Shown in pieces: positions 1 through 12,000 of a DNA stretch of 64,000 nucleotides (its first letter is position 1; each line of letters begins with the position of its first letter). Under the pieces are notes generated by a model, which saw only the letters and a program-made list of their open reading frames with translations, did not search any database and was not told where the DNA came from. Source of the stretch: Cycas panzhihuaensis. Lineage: Eukaryota > Cycadophyta. Position numbers and translations under genes: made by a program. The stretch covers positions 26,419,741-26,483,740 of the forward strand of contig CM041465.1 in the NCBI GenBank assembly GCA_023213395.1, in the 5' to 3' direction.

Positions 1-37
1 TCAAACTAGGATGGGTTCGTAAAGGGAAGGAAAATTA

Positions 38-680
38 TGGATGGTATCATTGTGGTCTATGAAATGATTCATTTGACCTATCAAAGGAAGAAGTCTAGGA
101 TGATTGTCAAGATCAATCTCTCTAAGGCCTATAATAGGGTTTCGTGAAGGTGTTTGTTAGAATGCATTAGTGCTTTTGGCTTTAGAAACCACTGGAGAAC
201 TTGGATTAAGAGTTGTATCTTAAAACCTAATTTCTTAGTAATCATAAATGGATCCTTATATACCTTCTTTTTAGGTTATAGAGGCCTTAGACAAGGGGAC
301 CCTCTATCCCCTTATTTGTTTATTATCATGGCAGAGTTAATCAGTAGGTCCATGGAGGAAACCAGGGTATCTAGAAAGATTATGGGCCTAAGACCCATGT
401 GGGTGTTAATAATATTGTTCACCTGCAATTTGTGGATGATAACATTCTACTGAGCAAGGTTTCTATAAAGGAAGTTAGAGCTATAAAAACTCAACTGAAA
501 AGGTTTGAGGCAACCAGAAATCAGAAAGTAAATTTAGATAAGATTAATATCTTTTTTTTGAATATTATAGAGAGGACTCAAAGAACTATCAACAGGATCC
601 TAGAGATGTCTACCAGAACATTGCCCATCATGTATCTTGGAATGCCTCTATTTGTCAATAGAATGGAGAAGGACCTCTAG
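38..680 (+). pseudogene. LINE reverse transcriptase (ORF2 fragment)
   Basis: This region encodes the RT that would copy LINE RNA at a nicked target. The conserved segment around 105-145 reads KINLSKAYNRVS where plant LINEs have K(L/I)DLSKAYDRVS, so both Asp residues, including the catalytic one, are Asn. The next block, GLRQGDPLSPYLFIIMAE (about 283-335), is intact and diagnostic. The FVDD box (canonical FADD) lies near 432 in a different frame, which shows a frameshift between the palm motifs. The thumb-like YLGMPL motif follows near 635. The lost Asp and the frameshift make it inactive. Confidence 0.85.
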
Positions 681-1439
681 AATCCAATCATTAATAGGGT
701 CCAAAGGAAGCTAGCAATATGGAAAGGGGATTTATTAAGCTAGGCTAGGAAACTCCAATTATTGGTGGCCTCTCTTCATAGTATCCTTACTTATATGATG
801 TCTCTATTTAAGTGTCCTATGAAGGTTAAAAATACCCTTGAGTCTATCCAGAAATGATTCCTATGGTCAAGAGCTGAGGACAAGGAGAGAACCCATTTAG
901 TGTTCTAGGAGAAAGTGTGCCTTCCTAAATGGGTGAGAGGCTTGAATGTTAAGGATATAGCTTACTTCAATAGAGCTTTGATAGACAAACTAGGTTGGAG
1001 CCTTGCTATTAAGGAAGAGAGGCTTTGATATAAGATTATTTCTTAGAAATACCTTAGGGATAATCAATATTTGAAGCATATCACCCTCAGAAGACAAGGA
1101 TCAACCATATGGAGGAATCTAATGTATGTAAGGAAGATGTTGGCCATGGGGACCATGTGGTATTTAAGGGATGGTAATTCTATCAACTTCTGGGAAGATA
1201 TCTAGTTCCATCACACACAGTTGAATAAGAGACCTATCTTCACTCCCTTGTAGGCAGAGTGTGAAAGCCTTTATGGAAAAAAGGTGAAAGATTATTGGGA
1301 GGTCCAGGGAGATGTAAAGAAATGGAAATGTTTTGAAGAAATCACCCATTGTTAGGACAGTGAATAACAAATTGTAGCACTCAGATCCTTACAAATTGGG
1401 GCATTAAGAATATCAAGCTTAAATCAAAGGGTGAATGGC

Positions 1440-1900
1440 AAGGAATGTGGAGCCTACCTCCACATGATTGGGTCAAAGTAAACTTTAACATAGCCTCAAA
1501 AGGTAATCCTAGTGATGCAGGGAGCAGAGGGATCTATAGAGATGGAGAAGGTAAGGTTATCTAGGCTTTTGCTAAATATTATGGCATCTAGACTAATCAC
1601 GGTGTAGAGCTTGAAGCAATGCATAGAGTTGTGGACCTAGTTTCCAGAGAGGGATGCCATAGAGTCATAGTGGAAGAGGACTCTCTGAATGTGATAAAAT
1701 TGATCAGAGGGGAAGCAGAGCTAGATTGGAAGCATTGAGCTATGATCAATGATATGAAGATGATACTCCAAAGGAGAGAAAGGTTCTAGGTGAACTGCAT
1801 CTATAGAGAGGATAATGGGGTAGCTAATATGCTTACAAACTAGAGGGTCTAGCTCAAAAGGAATGAGGTCTAGGAGGATGATTTACCTGAAGAAATAATG
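1440..1900 (+). pseudogene. LINE C-terminal RNase H domain
   Basis: This is a type I RNase H of the kind found at the C terminus of many plant LINE ORF2 proteins, where it would remove RNA from the RNA/DNA hybrid. The start reads WVKVNFNIASKGNP, against a usual WVKVNFDGASKGNP, so the first catalytic Asp is Asn. The second acidic residue is present in VELEAMH, the third in VEEDSLNVI, and a HxDNxxAD-like end reads EDNGVANML. Several TAG stops replace Trp or Gln codons. Confidence 0.8.
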
Positions 1901-2069
1901 GGTCTAGTTAGAAATGACATGGGGAATTAAAGCTCTAGTTGAGATAGCTTATCATAGATCTATTTGGATAGCTAGGCCATGGGCTTGTCATGATTGATCT
2001 CTATGGCTGAACTGATAGATTTTATATATAGGTTGGGGTCCCCTTCTAATCCCCTCATTTATTTAAACC

Positions 2070-2089
2070 ACATTTAAAAAAAGAAAAAG
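2070..2089 (+). other. LINE 3' A-rich tail
   Basis: An A-rich run (about AAAAAAAGAAAAAG) follows the RNase H by roughly 170 bases and probably marks the LINE 3' end. I could not pair a target-site duplication because the 5' end is outside the window. Confidence 0.5.
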
Positions 2090-3015
2090 TGCAACCTTGA
2101 AATAGGTGTTAGGGATACTTAAAAAACTAAAGACCTTACACAGGCCCCTAATAGGAAGGTATGTAGTACATATGAGTATTAAGGAGGGGTGACTACACCT
2201 TGACTTGATTCTCTAGATAGAAATCTCCCACTCATCATCAACTTAAGCTAATGGGTTAAATAAATAAGGTAATAATCTATAGGAGTGAATAAGGGTACTG
2301 AAATCAAATGCCTATTTAATTACACAAATAGAAATAAAGTAATGTGAGACTAAGAATTAAAGAAGGAAACAAATAACAAGTGGTGCAATACCTACATCTT
2401 AAATATCCTAACTCTAGGCTTGTAAGAGGGGAAATGTTAAGAGGGATAAACCATGGGATTAACTTAGACCAATGGTAAGATGTTAGAGACTAATATTAGA
2501 TGAGTTTCCACACCCTTAGACTATTTGTATCTAATCCACTTCATAATAGTGTCAAAAAAGAAGTAATGGTCATTATCTCCTCAAGTATGGGATGGTGTAT
2601 ATCTACTCTCTTAATTATAAGAGACCAATGGATAATAGCCTATCCCTCTTAAAGTTAAATCCCTATAAGAAAATATGAAGGAAAGCCTAGTACTAAGGGG
2701 CTAAGATAAACATATACCTTTTAGGATGCAACATCCTAAAGTATAACTTGCCCCTCCCAAAGAGTAGGTTTAAACTAGGAAAAAGAAATATATAAGATAA
2801 ATAATTGTAAAAAGGTACATATATAAATAGAGTATGAATACACAATGAAAATAAAATATAAATTATGCTATTAATGTATTGTGTAAAAATATAGGGAACT
2901 TTTCTTACACTTACAATTAAATTTAATCTATTAGTAAAAGGAATGTTATTTTCTCTTTTAAATAGAATAAACACATAAATTAGCATGCAAGTGAGCCAAA
3001 GCTAAAGTACATATC
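2090..3015. other. AT-rich stretch without recognisable gene
   Basis: I find no coding signal of more than about 100 codons and no match to a known domain on either strand. This is the left flank of the element inserted at 3021. It was once continuous with 7236 onward. Confidence 0.5.
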
Positions 3016-3020
3016 AAAAT

Positions 3021-3343
3021 TGTTAGAAAACATAATTGAAGTAAACAAGGTCGATAGGATCTTTCACATCAAGAAGATAATAAGCAGAAGTAGATCGCAC
3101 GGGACACCATATTACCATGGGAAACCCTTACAGGTGAAAACCCACAAATGAATAACATTCACATTATGACAAAATGATATATTATAAAGATGGATTTTGA
3201 TCTATATTTATAGATCTAAAGTACTAAATATAACTACAAATACATCCATTAGGTCACCACAATCAAGGATATTCCTCCATATAATTAGGTATAAAAATAG
3301 GAGGCCCATTTTACATTAGGTGTTATGGTTACATTTTTTAACA
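3021..3343 (-). repeat. 3' LTR of the 3021-7230 element
   Basis: It is 323 bp, the same length as its partner at 6908-7230, and collinear with it from TGTTA to TAACA. Most differences are transitions. On the minus strand it follows the polypurine tract at 3344-3353. Confidence 0.93.
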
Positions 3344-3353
3344 TCCCCTCTTA
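3344..3353 (-). other. Polypurine tract
   Basis: On the minus strand this reads TAAGAGGGGA directly before the LTR. It is the expected plus-strand primer site in reverse transcription. Confidence 0.8.
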
Positions 3354-6300
3354 ATGTAAATGTGGGGCAACAAGGATTATCATTGGGAATAAATCCACTC
3401 TCAAGGATAACCTTACTCAACCCAATATGCATGAACATTGATGTAGCGATCATCACTCGGATGTAATGGTGCCATGCTTCGTATGTGCTCAATTCTTTGG
3501 AAATGCTCCAATAGACCTGCAACCATACAACTCTCTCTGCACTTGACATTTTGTCCATTCAACTCATCCATATTCCTCTAACTAACCTAAGAGGATGAGC
3601 CACTTAAGCCATATGAATCATCTCTCTAAGTCTTCGTTAAGGAACATTGATATGATACCCAACTAATTGAAGCTGTTGAAGTAAGGATCAAATGAACTAA
3701 TGAACATAGAGACCAGTGCTAAACGTCTTATCATACCTCAATCCTTCTTCCTATTAGGGATCCTACACAACAAGCTTACCAACTTGCAAATCAACCAGGT
3801 TTATTGCTTCAATACATCTCTCCATCGTGAATCTGTACTCACTGGAACGTTGGTATCTATCTCAAGCTTTGACTATCATATTGATCCATGATCTTCCATC
3901 ATCCTGCAGGTCTTTACCTATCAATGTAACATGGGGTTGCAATCTATGTCTCATCATCTAATAGCTCCTCATTATCAATCTATCACTAGATCCTGCTTCC
4001 ATCTCAAGCATAATATTAGGTAAACAAACCTCCACACCTATTGAATAATGACTTAGAAAAGTGAAGCAATGAAGGATATAACCTGAAACTAAATGATACT
4101 TAGCATGATATGTCAATAAATCTATAACATCTAGACTGATCACAATGCATTTTCCCTAGAGATCACACTGTTTGTAAGCTAAACAACTGATACACTTCAA
4201 ACTCTTACAATCCTACTATTGTAATCTTCATCTAAGATGTGTGCACTCTAATGCACCAAAGGAAACAAATGGAAGGCTTCTAACTTGGCCCAAACACAAC
4301 ATATCAGGGGAAATTATGCCATGAATAGTCACAACTAAGGGTACCTATACCTGTCTGCTATAGTTTTTACCATCAAACTATGGGAGGCAAACCTTAACAT
4401 GCACCAAACCTCACCATCTACATGATGATATTCACATGTAATATAACCTTATAGGCCAACTATACATACAATGACAAAGGTATAATTGATTTCAAGGCAT
4501 CTTATCTTAGAACTTTCCATTCACACTTTAAATTTTATCAAACACTATGTCTCAATTCCACATTAGACTTGTTCAGATATGCACCTATATTGAACTAGCA
4601 TCAAAACAGGCCACAAACCTCATGCTAACAATCCAAGTAGTCAATGTATAATGGTCCATCACAAAGGACAATCATACAAGTAAATTTTAAACATCATCAC
4701 CTCATATACATTTGATGTAATTAAATTCAAATATAATCATGAATAAACCACACTTTTATCACTAAATAAACCACATAAATCACGAATTTTATGCAATGAT
4801 CAATGCTAGACTCAAAATAGTAACAGAGTTTGCATTAAGTTATAAGTAAGGTATCTCAAAAATGTTAATCTTTGCCCAAACATGCCTATTATCGCCCTTA
4901 TATATGCCCTTAAAACCTGCTCTCAACCTACCCATCAAACTCGCCCAATTTTGCTCTTATTCTTGCCTTTAAAATTGCACAACATATGCCCAAAACTTGC
5001 CATGTAATCACATGCAACAAGCATCTCATCATTTCCATAAATTTTCCATCAACTTCACCCATAAACTCCCTCATGTAACACACACTCAAGGGGCACAATG
5101 TCACCCCATCTTGCCACCAACACTCTCTCATGTAACCATATGCAAAAGAGTAACATCACCATACCATGTATCACCATAACAATTCTCTAATGCAAAAGAG
5201 ATAACCATATCACCCTCACCTCACAAGTTCTCTCATGCACTCGCATGAAAGAGAACATTCTATAGTACCTCATGAAGATCATACATGTCTTATATCACCT
5301 CCAAATATGCTCACTTGAACAAAAAGAGCTAAATCTCATCTAGAGATATATTAAACATCTAATATCTAAATAAAAAAATTGTAGATATCAATGATTAATA
5401 ACCCTTAAAATATTTGATCAAAGAGAAAGCAACCTTAAAACAAAGGTTCATTTATAAAAGGCTAAATTGATACAAAAGATATCAATCATTGCTTTATAAA
5501 TTAAATTTCCACAGTGATATCATGGAGAACACTATACAAAATAAATTATTAATTCATAGGCAACGGTGATGCATAATATCAATGGGCAAATGCATATTGA
5601 TAAACGATGGCACAACATAAATAGTGCAAATAGGTGATTCAATTAATGATGGAAATGAAATATTGAAGGACACTGGGGTGAAAATGCATTATGCAAACTG
5701 TAAATATAAACGATGGCTATCAAATATTTAATGTAGATGGAAACATATAAGACAACTAAAAATGGCAACTAAAAATATATATTCATAGAGAGTGATTTAA
5801 ATAATAGCTGCGAATATATATTGAAAGGGTGGTTTACTATATTCATCATGGATCATGAAGATGACTGTGAAATGATGGCATGACAGTGCAAAATGCAAAT
5901 CATGATGGCGACATCATACCATCACACAGAATACGTAAACCAAGCGACATGATATCAATCAACACACTAACATATTATCACAAAGGTGAGCAAACTGCTA
6001 AATATCAATCATGTGGACAGCATGATACAGAGCAACTCCAATATATTTAACATCAGGGGTGCAGATTCATCATTCTCTTAGGTGACTGCATACTGCAGAG
6101 GGCAGCTCCCATCAAGGACCAGAAATATGCATTACAATGCAGATTCATAGTACATATCACCCGCACAAAGATAATATCTACTATTGCATATATATTAATC
6201 ACGTAGGGCGAATAGAATACATATACGCAGTGAGAAATAGTATATCATCTGGGAGCAGTGCAATATTATCCATGCAAGCAGGAAAATAATATATACATCA

Positions 6301-6894
6301 AATAGATATGCAATGTTTATATAAATATATGGGTTTCATATACTCTCAAATGATTCAAACTGCTAACAAAGTATTTAGGCAATAGAGATATACTACAGCT
6401 ATCAATTATTAACAGTATGCATAGAGGCCATGACAAAGTAATGGGCCTCAAAATATAATATTTAAACCCTAAATTTAAGTGGTTAATAAATGTATTGAGC
6501 ATACCTTTAAATTGACTATAATAATTATCTCACAGCACTGGAACAGACTTGCTAGGATTTCTGCACTCTCCCACGGGTAATAGGGGACTAGAAATCAACT
6601 CTATAACATGCAAATTCAGTGGTAATGTCGAACATAGATTTGGCACCTTCATCAAGTTCAAACAACACTCGCATGGCTAGAAACGGAGTCAACGCTCATC
6701 CACACACCTTCATGTACTTTGAAATACCTGTAAACAATGGATAGAAGGCTCACGGGATCCTCAACAATCATCTATACTATCGTGGTTGTTCTGTAAGGTT
6801 ATCAGGCACACCAATCTACTAAGGGTAAGCTAGCATGAATTGACACCATCAATTAGACCTCTGACAATGTTCATCTACCTGTGCATAACCTACA
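3354..6894 (-). other. Interior of the non-autonomous element, no gene
   Basis: I found no retroelement protein motif here on either strand. Small open stretches exist, for example 3316-3558 and 4928-5131 on the minus strand, but they match no family I recognise. Between about 5030 and 5260 a loose repetition of CTCTCATGTAAC and ATGCAAAAGAG motifs occurs. The interior may be a spacer retained only for packaging length, or a captured sequence that is now unreadable. Confidence 0.6.
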
Positions 6895-6907
6895 TGCTCT
6901 GATACCA
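6895..6907 (-). other. Primer-binding site (initiator Met tRNA type)
   Basis: On the minus strand this reads TGGTATCAGAGCA immediately after the 5' LTR. It matches the standard PBS complementary to the 3' end of plant initiator methionine tRNA. Confidence 0.93.
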
Positions 6908-7230
6908 TGTTAAAAAATGTAATTAAAATAAACAAGGTCGACATGATCTTTTAGATCAGGTAGATAAGAAGTAGAAGTAGATCGCATGGGACACCATGTT
7001 TCTGTGGGAAACCCTTATGGGTGAAAACCCATAAATGAATAATATTCACATTATGACAAAATGATATATTACAAAGATGGACTTTGATCTATATTTATAG
7101 ATCTAAAGTGCCAAATATAACTACAAATACATCCATTAGGTCACCACAATTGAAGATATTCCTCCACATAATTAGGCATAAAAATAGAAGGCCCACTTTA
7201 CATTAGGTGGTATGGTCATATCTTTTAACA
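6908..7230 (-). repeat. 5' LTR of the 3021-7230 element
   Basis: 323-bp LTR, TGTTA to TAACA, next to the PBS and followed by the right copy of the AAAAT target-site duplication. Confidence 0.93.
7089..7100 (-). promoter_or_regulatory. Putative LTR TATA box
   Basis: On the minus strand this reads CTATAAATATAG, a strong plant TATA match inside the 5' LTR. The same sequence is kept in the other LTR near 3202-3213. Placement suggests the U3/R boundary just downstream. Confidence 0.5.
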
Positions 7231-7235
7231 AAAAT

Positions 7236-7719
7236 CTTAGACCCCTCTTAAAAGGTATGTGAGAATAAAACCTATGAATTCTTAGGAGCATAAACTTAAA
7301 CACGTTGTATCTTATGGAGTTCAAGGGGTTGCCCTAATTCTAATACTGAAGAAGAGGATTTGCATAAATAGAAGTATGATGAAAATGTGATTAAGAAGTG
7401 ATCAAATAAGCATAAAAGGAAGCAAACAAATAAAGGGGGGTTTTTTAATTTTACTTACCCAAAATAGCTCCATTCAAACCCTCATATGTTGATTTTTACT
7501 CATTTTAAAGTAAGCACACTCTTTTTTCTACCAAACATAATATTAATGAGAAAACAATAAGAATAATATACCTTACAATAGAGAGGCATTAATAGAAAAC
7601 CTCTTTGTTGGTAGAAAATATAATTTTAAAGCTCTTAAATAACAAATCATTATAAGAGAATTAACATGAATATACAACAAGGAGGCCATGTATCCAATTC
7701 TCAAGCCAACTCCTAAAAC
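7236..7719. other. Spacer without recognisable gene
   Basis: AT-rich sequence between the non-autonomous element and the copia pol. A run of G followed by T (about 7434-7446) is the only notable feature. I see no LTR here, so the 5' LTR and most of gag of the downstream copia are missing or unrecognisable. Confidence 0.45.
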
Positions 7720-7737
7720 TTATTCTTTATAATGTTA

Positions 7738-8130
7738 TCCTCTCATCATGATGACAACTCTTGGTTGATAGATTCTAATGCCACTTGGTATATGATTGGT
7801 ATTAAAGATCTGCTTGAGGACACTCATCCTATAAGGCCTCAAATAATTACCTTTAGAGATAATCTCACTTATAATGTGACGAAGATTGGTAGAGTCCCTA
7901 TTTCCTTGAAGAACTCTAATGTTTGACATCATAGAAGCAATATTCTCCTTATACCTAGAATGACATAAAATTTATTGTTAGTCATCCAAATAGATAAGTA
8001 GAACCTTAATGTTATTTTTAGCTAGGGTGTTTGTACTATAATAAATCATACAACTAGTTAATTAGTTGTTACATGTCATGAGGACAGTGGTCTATATAAA
8101 CTTAATAGTGTTCCTCTCTCCATTGTTCCA
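7738..8130 (+). pseudogene. Copia protease
   Basis: This is a retropepsin-type aspartic protease that would process the copia polyprotein. The start reads NSWLIDSNATWYM, where copia has W(I/L)LDSGAS(x)HM, so the catalytic triad DSG is now DSN. The LPIPRMT-like and LYKLNS blocks that end copia protease and lead to the GAG-pre-integrase region are visible near 7950 and 8095. Confidence 0.75.
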
Positions 8131-8269
8131 TAATAAGCTTCATGTGCTACTATATAGACTAATCACCTTGACAAAGGTAAAACAATTTTAGTTGAAGACC
8201 CACCTATTGAAGAAACCCAAGATGAATATTCCTATAATGAAGAGCAACCCCCTTCAAAATACACCAAGG

Positions 8270-9110
8270 ACTAACTATGGAATTAATGACTAAGTCACCT
8301 CAATATACAAATCATTAATCTCATGTATAGGCTTCAAATGGTACATGGGTTACCTAAGATTAAAAGAAACAATTTCATTTATGAGGCTTGCATAGTTGGA
8401 AAGAAATGTAGAGAGTCATTCCCTTGAAAAGTAGCATGGTGTGCCTCTAAACCATTGGGTTTAATCCACCCAGACATATGTGAACCTATATTAATACCAT
8501 CTCTCAATGGAAATCCATACTTCTTTATATTTATTGATGACTATTCCAAGAAAGTTTGGGTCTACTTTCTTCAGAACAAATTTAAAGCTTTTGATAAATT
8601 CAAGGATATCAAAGCTGAAGTAGAAAATAAAGTTGACATGACTATTAAAGTATTAAGATCATATAATAGAGGAAAATATACATCTAAGTAATTCATTAAC
8701 TTTTATCGAGAATTTAGAATTAAACACCAATTCTTTACTCCTTGCACACCCCAATAGAATGGTGTAACTAAAAAGATGAATCAAGCCTTGGTGAATAAAG
8801 CTAAAGCAATGTTGAATGCTAATAATCTTGCTACTACTTTTTGGGTTGAAGTTGTATCTATTACTTCCTATTTAATAAATATAAATGCCACTATAGTAGT
8901 GAAAGATATAACACTCAAAGAGGTTTAGATAGTCTAAAAGCCCATAGTCTCACATCTTAAGATATTAGGTTATATTGACTACGAGTTCATCACTAAGGTA
9001 AATAAAAAGAAATTAAATGATAAAAGCCTCAAATACATATTCATTAGCTATGTACCTAGATGTAAAGCATATAAAGTATATGATCCTACTAAGAAGTAGG
9101 CATATACAAC
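8270..9110 (+). pseudogene. Copia GAG-pre-integrase and integrase
   Basis: This would encode the integrase that joins element cDNA to the chromosome. The zinc-binding lead-in reads LWNxWLSHLN followed by MVHGLP and CIVGKKCRESFP. The catalytic core has FIFIDDYSKKVWVYFL near 8527, which holds the first Asp. The second catalytic block reads LRSYNRGKYTSK where copia has LRSDNGGEYTSK, so the second catalytic Asp is Tyr. PYTPQQNGVAE appears as CTPxNGVTK, with TAG for a Gln. The core is therefore inactive. Confidence 0.82.
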
Positions 9111-9439
9111 TTGAGATGTTATCTTTATTAAGGACACTCCAAAGTTAGACCTCTCTCAGATTCAGTTTTTCATAGATAATATTATTGTTGTGTTAGAAGT
9201 GCCTCTTGCATCAATTATCAAGCCTCATGTACCATCAACATCCTATATTCCAAATCTATCCTTAACCCCACTTACTTCAACTTCAAATATAGATGCCACC
9301 TCTACAGTGCCACCTATTTCACTAAATAATCTCCATGTGGAAGTAACTAGTGTCTAGAAACTTCCTAAGTGGTACCTATAAGTGATGAAATATGAACCTC
9401 CTCCTCTTACTCCTAAGAGAGAATAAAGAATTAGGCATT

Positions 9440-9640
9440 CAACAAATTATGCGTTAATGGCATATATTCTTGATACTCTTAAGCCTTCCATGTTTGAGGA
9501 AGAAGTCACAGACCAAATGTGGAAAGCTGCCATGGATAAAGAAATGAACTCTATTATCAAAAATAACACATGGGTGCTAACAGAATTTTTCCCCTAGTAA
9601 GAAGTTGATTCATTATAGATGGCTTTACAAAACCAAGTCA
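9440..9640 (+). pseudogene. Copia RT, N-terminal stub
   Basis: The sequence MWKAAMDKEMNSIIKNNTW is the classic start of copia RT. After a frameshift near 9593 it continues as KKLIHYRWLYKTK (consensus GxKWVYKxK) and then stops matching. It is truncated by the left arm of the inverted repeat. Confidence 0.82.
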
Positions 9641-9659
9641 TTTATGATGCTTGATAGAG

Positions 9660-11016
9660 ACATTGACATGTTTTTGATTATTTTTTTATGACCAGTTATT
9701 GCTCTTTCCTTCATTTGATTTCTAAAACGTCTTCACTTGCATCTATTCTTTGTAAATTCTTGGCTGAAAGGTAAACCCTTTATGGGAAAGCAAGGGAGCA
9801 GAATATTATGAAGAGATATATACCTCTTCACCTTCAAATATAACTACTTCTTCTCATTCTTCTTAGTTGTCCAAGCTTCCTAAGAGATTTTTGTCCTACC
9901 TCTTCTTTCTTAGTTGTTGTTAAACTTCTTCTTCCTAATTTTTTTCCTTCTTTTGTGCTTGTTTTTAGGGAAAAAATTGAGAAAGATTGGTTATAATAAA
10001 GGGAGATTGCTATTCTAAGACATAAAATACATCATTGAAGTAGAGATTTTTAAAATTATTGGTACTACATTCCTTGACTCTTTGACCTTATTTTCTCTCT
10101 TGTATGAAAAGAAATATGCATGTATGAATGAAATATCTTTGTAGCAAATAGATTTTGTATGAGGTTTAAGGATCCCATGGTACCTAAAAGCTCCATAAGT
10201 GATAGAATCTCCTTATGTTTTTAATCTAGTATTTGTTTGTAATGATATCAACATATAGTTAGTTTCATGTGAGTTTTATGGATTGCATGCCATCTTTATT
10301 CACTAAAATCATATTAGAAGTCTCTCACTTCCATTAAAATTGCCATCAAATTTTGAAATAACATGTACATAATAAAAGGTTTTATATAAGCATAGCATAC
10401 TATTTTAACTTCCATCAAGTTGTATACAACATTGCATGTCATAGTATATGCATCTCATATTTGTTACTTTTATGTTTGAAGAGAAGTATGTTTTGCATCT
10501 TTAGGAGATAGTATCTCTTTTATTTTAGTGTTCTTTGTTTCAACAAGAAAAGAAAAAGAAATAGTATGCATGGTTTACTTTCTTTGCTTATAGCTTGAAA
10601 GGATGGTTAGATCTTGTTGTTTCATTATTCTCTCTTTTGTATTATTTAGAAACATATTAAACTTTCCATTGCTTAACCCTTTTCTTTATTAGAATAAACC
10701 CAAATTTTTGAAATAATATAAGGAAAGGAGTCCCTAAGAAGGTTACAAAAAGTATTATCAATGTAATTCTAGACTTAGATCTCCTTTACTTGCTCGTGTA
10801 GGCTAGTGGATCCTAGTACTCTTTTTATATCCAAGCCTTTCATTATCACATATATATTCAAACTAAATAACACAAATCGGTAAAATCTTCTTCTTAGGAG
10901 TTAAAGGTGGTCCTTAGACTCTCTTAGGCATCTTTATCTCTTCAATCTTAACTTGAAATAGAGGAAACACAATATCATTAAGGAATATTTAGCCTAGGTC
11001 CAACCAAAGTATGCCA
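9660..11016 (+). repeat. Partial Tat-type LTR in the left arm
   Basis: In reverse complement this matches 32857 to about 34270, the left part of the Tat 3' LTR. It ends at 11016 with ATGCCA, the LTR terminus, and is truncated at the left near 9660 where it meets the copia RT stub. No internal Tat sequence accompanies it, so it is a passenger of the inverted duplication, not a separate insertion. Confidence 0.75.
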
Positions 11017-12000
11017 TCTCCTATAATTACTCAATTGGATCCTCTATGCATATAGAGAGAAGTTACAAAATTGAAGGAAGATTATAAAGTAAGTGAGAAT
11101 ATAATGCAATAAATCCAAAGATCAAGGAATCCCTAATTTTAAAATTTAGAGGGAAGGGAAAGGTGAAATGTTTTAAAATTTTATTTGAGTGAAGACATTT
11201 ATTAGTTTTGTGATGGTAGAGATGTGTATAGAAGAATCATCAAAGGAGAATTTTGGGTCCAAGGATATAACCCAAAGTATAATTAAAAGCTACATCATAA
11301 TCAAAAGTACAATCAAAGATATAATCAATATTTAGATTATAGTAGAAAGGTTTGATTAGAAGTATAATTGGAATTATGATCATAGTTTAGGTATAACCTT
11401 AGGTATAACTACATTATATATTATAGATTAGGTTTAATCTAAGGCATGACCAAATCGTAGGTCATAGTTCAGCTACAATCTTAGGTATAACTAGACCATG
11501 GATTATAGTTTAGATGTAACTTGAGGTATGACTAGATCATAAATCATTAGCTATAGGTATGACCAAAAGTATAACTAGTTAATGGATTACAATTTAAGTA
11601 TGACTCAATGTATAATTCAAGCCATGATTGTAGTAGAAGTATATCAAAGACCTAGGAATTTATTGAATTACATGTGATAGAATTAATTGATAAAAAAACT
11701 AGTTAGTAATTTAGTATAACTAAATATATTCTCCTTGTATAAATCAAGATTGAATGCATGATATGGAAGTAATAGTAGTATAGGATCTTTTATACTTTTC
11801 TTAAAATAACAAGTTGAGCCATAATCTTGTAATAGACCCTTTGATTATAGTATTCAAGACTATGTATAGTTATGAGAGGACCAAATATTGTTCCCTCTAT
11901 AAACAAAAGTTTTGGTTTACATTCCTATATTGGTGTAGGTCTTATATTTCCTATGCTTGTTCTATCTATTTGGAGAATCAATTATTATATATGTAAGTAG
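11017..12000 (-). repeat. u1 repeat copy with degenerate tandem array
   Basis: This is the inverted counterpart of about 31880-32856 and is related to 61735-62790. Its middle (about 11280-11640) is an array of diverged units built on TAGGTATGACTAGATCATA-like words. I recognise no protein. It lies between the copia LTR and the Tat LTR in both arms. Confidence 0.65.

Larger units (their letters stand above)
1..2089 (+). mobile_element. LINE (non-LTR retrotransposon), 3' part
   Basis: This is a plant LINE/L1-type element that enters the window already inside its reverse transcriptase. Reading left to right I see RT, a post-RT linker (about 1090-1370, with a WRNL start and an INFWED motif typical of plant LINE ORF2), a C-terminal RNase H and an A-rich tail at 2070-2089. 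There are no LTRs. The frame is cut by many stops, mostly TAG at expected Trp or Gln codons, and by at least one frameshift near 400, so the copy is dead. The 5' end lies outside the window. Confidence 0.88.
3021..7230 (-). mobile_element. Non-autonomous LTR retrotransposon (LARD-like)
   Basis: This is a structurally complete 4210-bp element on the minus strand. Its two 323-bp LTRs start TGTTA and end TAACA. It is flanked by a perfect 5-bp target-site duplication, AAAAT, at 3016-3020 and 7231-7235. The PBS abuts the right LTR and the PPT abuts the left LTR, which fixes the orientation. The 3.5-kb interior shows no gag, protease, RT, RNase H or integrase motif in any frame, so it would have depended on proteins from an autonomous, probably copia-type, partner. 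By eye the LTRs differ at roughly one site in nine, so it is old. Confidence 0.93.
7720..9650 (+). mobile_element. Ty1/copia element, 5' half of pol
   Basis: The order protease, GAG-pre-integrase, integrase, then the start of RT is that of Ty1/copia (integrase before RT). The RT breaks off after about 40 residues near 9640, where the left arm of the inverted repeat begins. The missing RT resumes, after a gap of about 55 residues, at 13827 on the same strand. The simplest reading is one copia element split by an inverted duplication of its own 3' half and flank. Many TAG stops and frameshifts make it dead. Confidence 0.87.

Noticed and set aside
11814-11996. A 60-codon ORF also present at 31864-32055 on the other strand (45 of 60 residues identical)
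   Set aside because: Its presence twice is explained by the inverted duplication. About 15 replacements in 60 codons give no sign of purifying selection, and no start context or partner supports a micropeptide.
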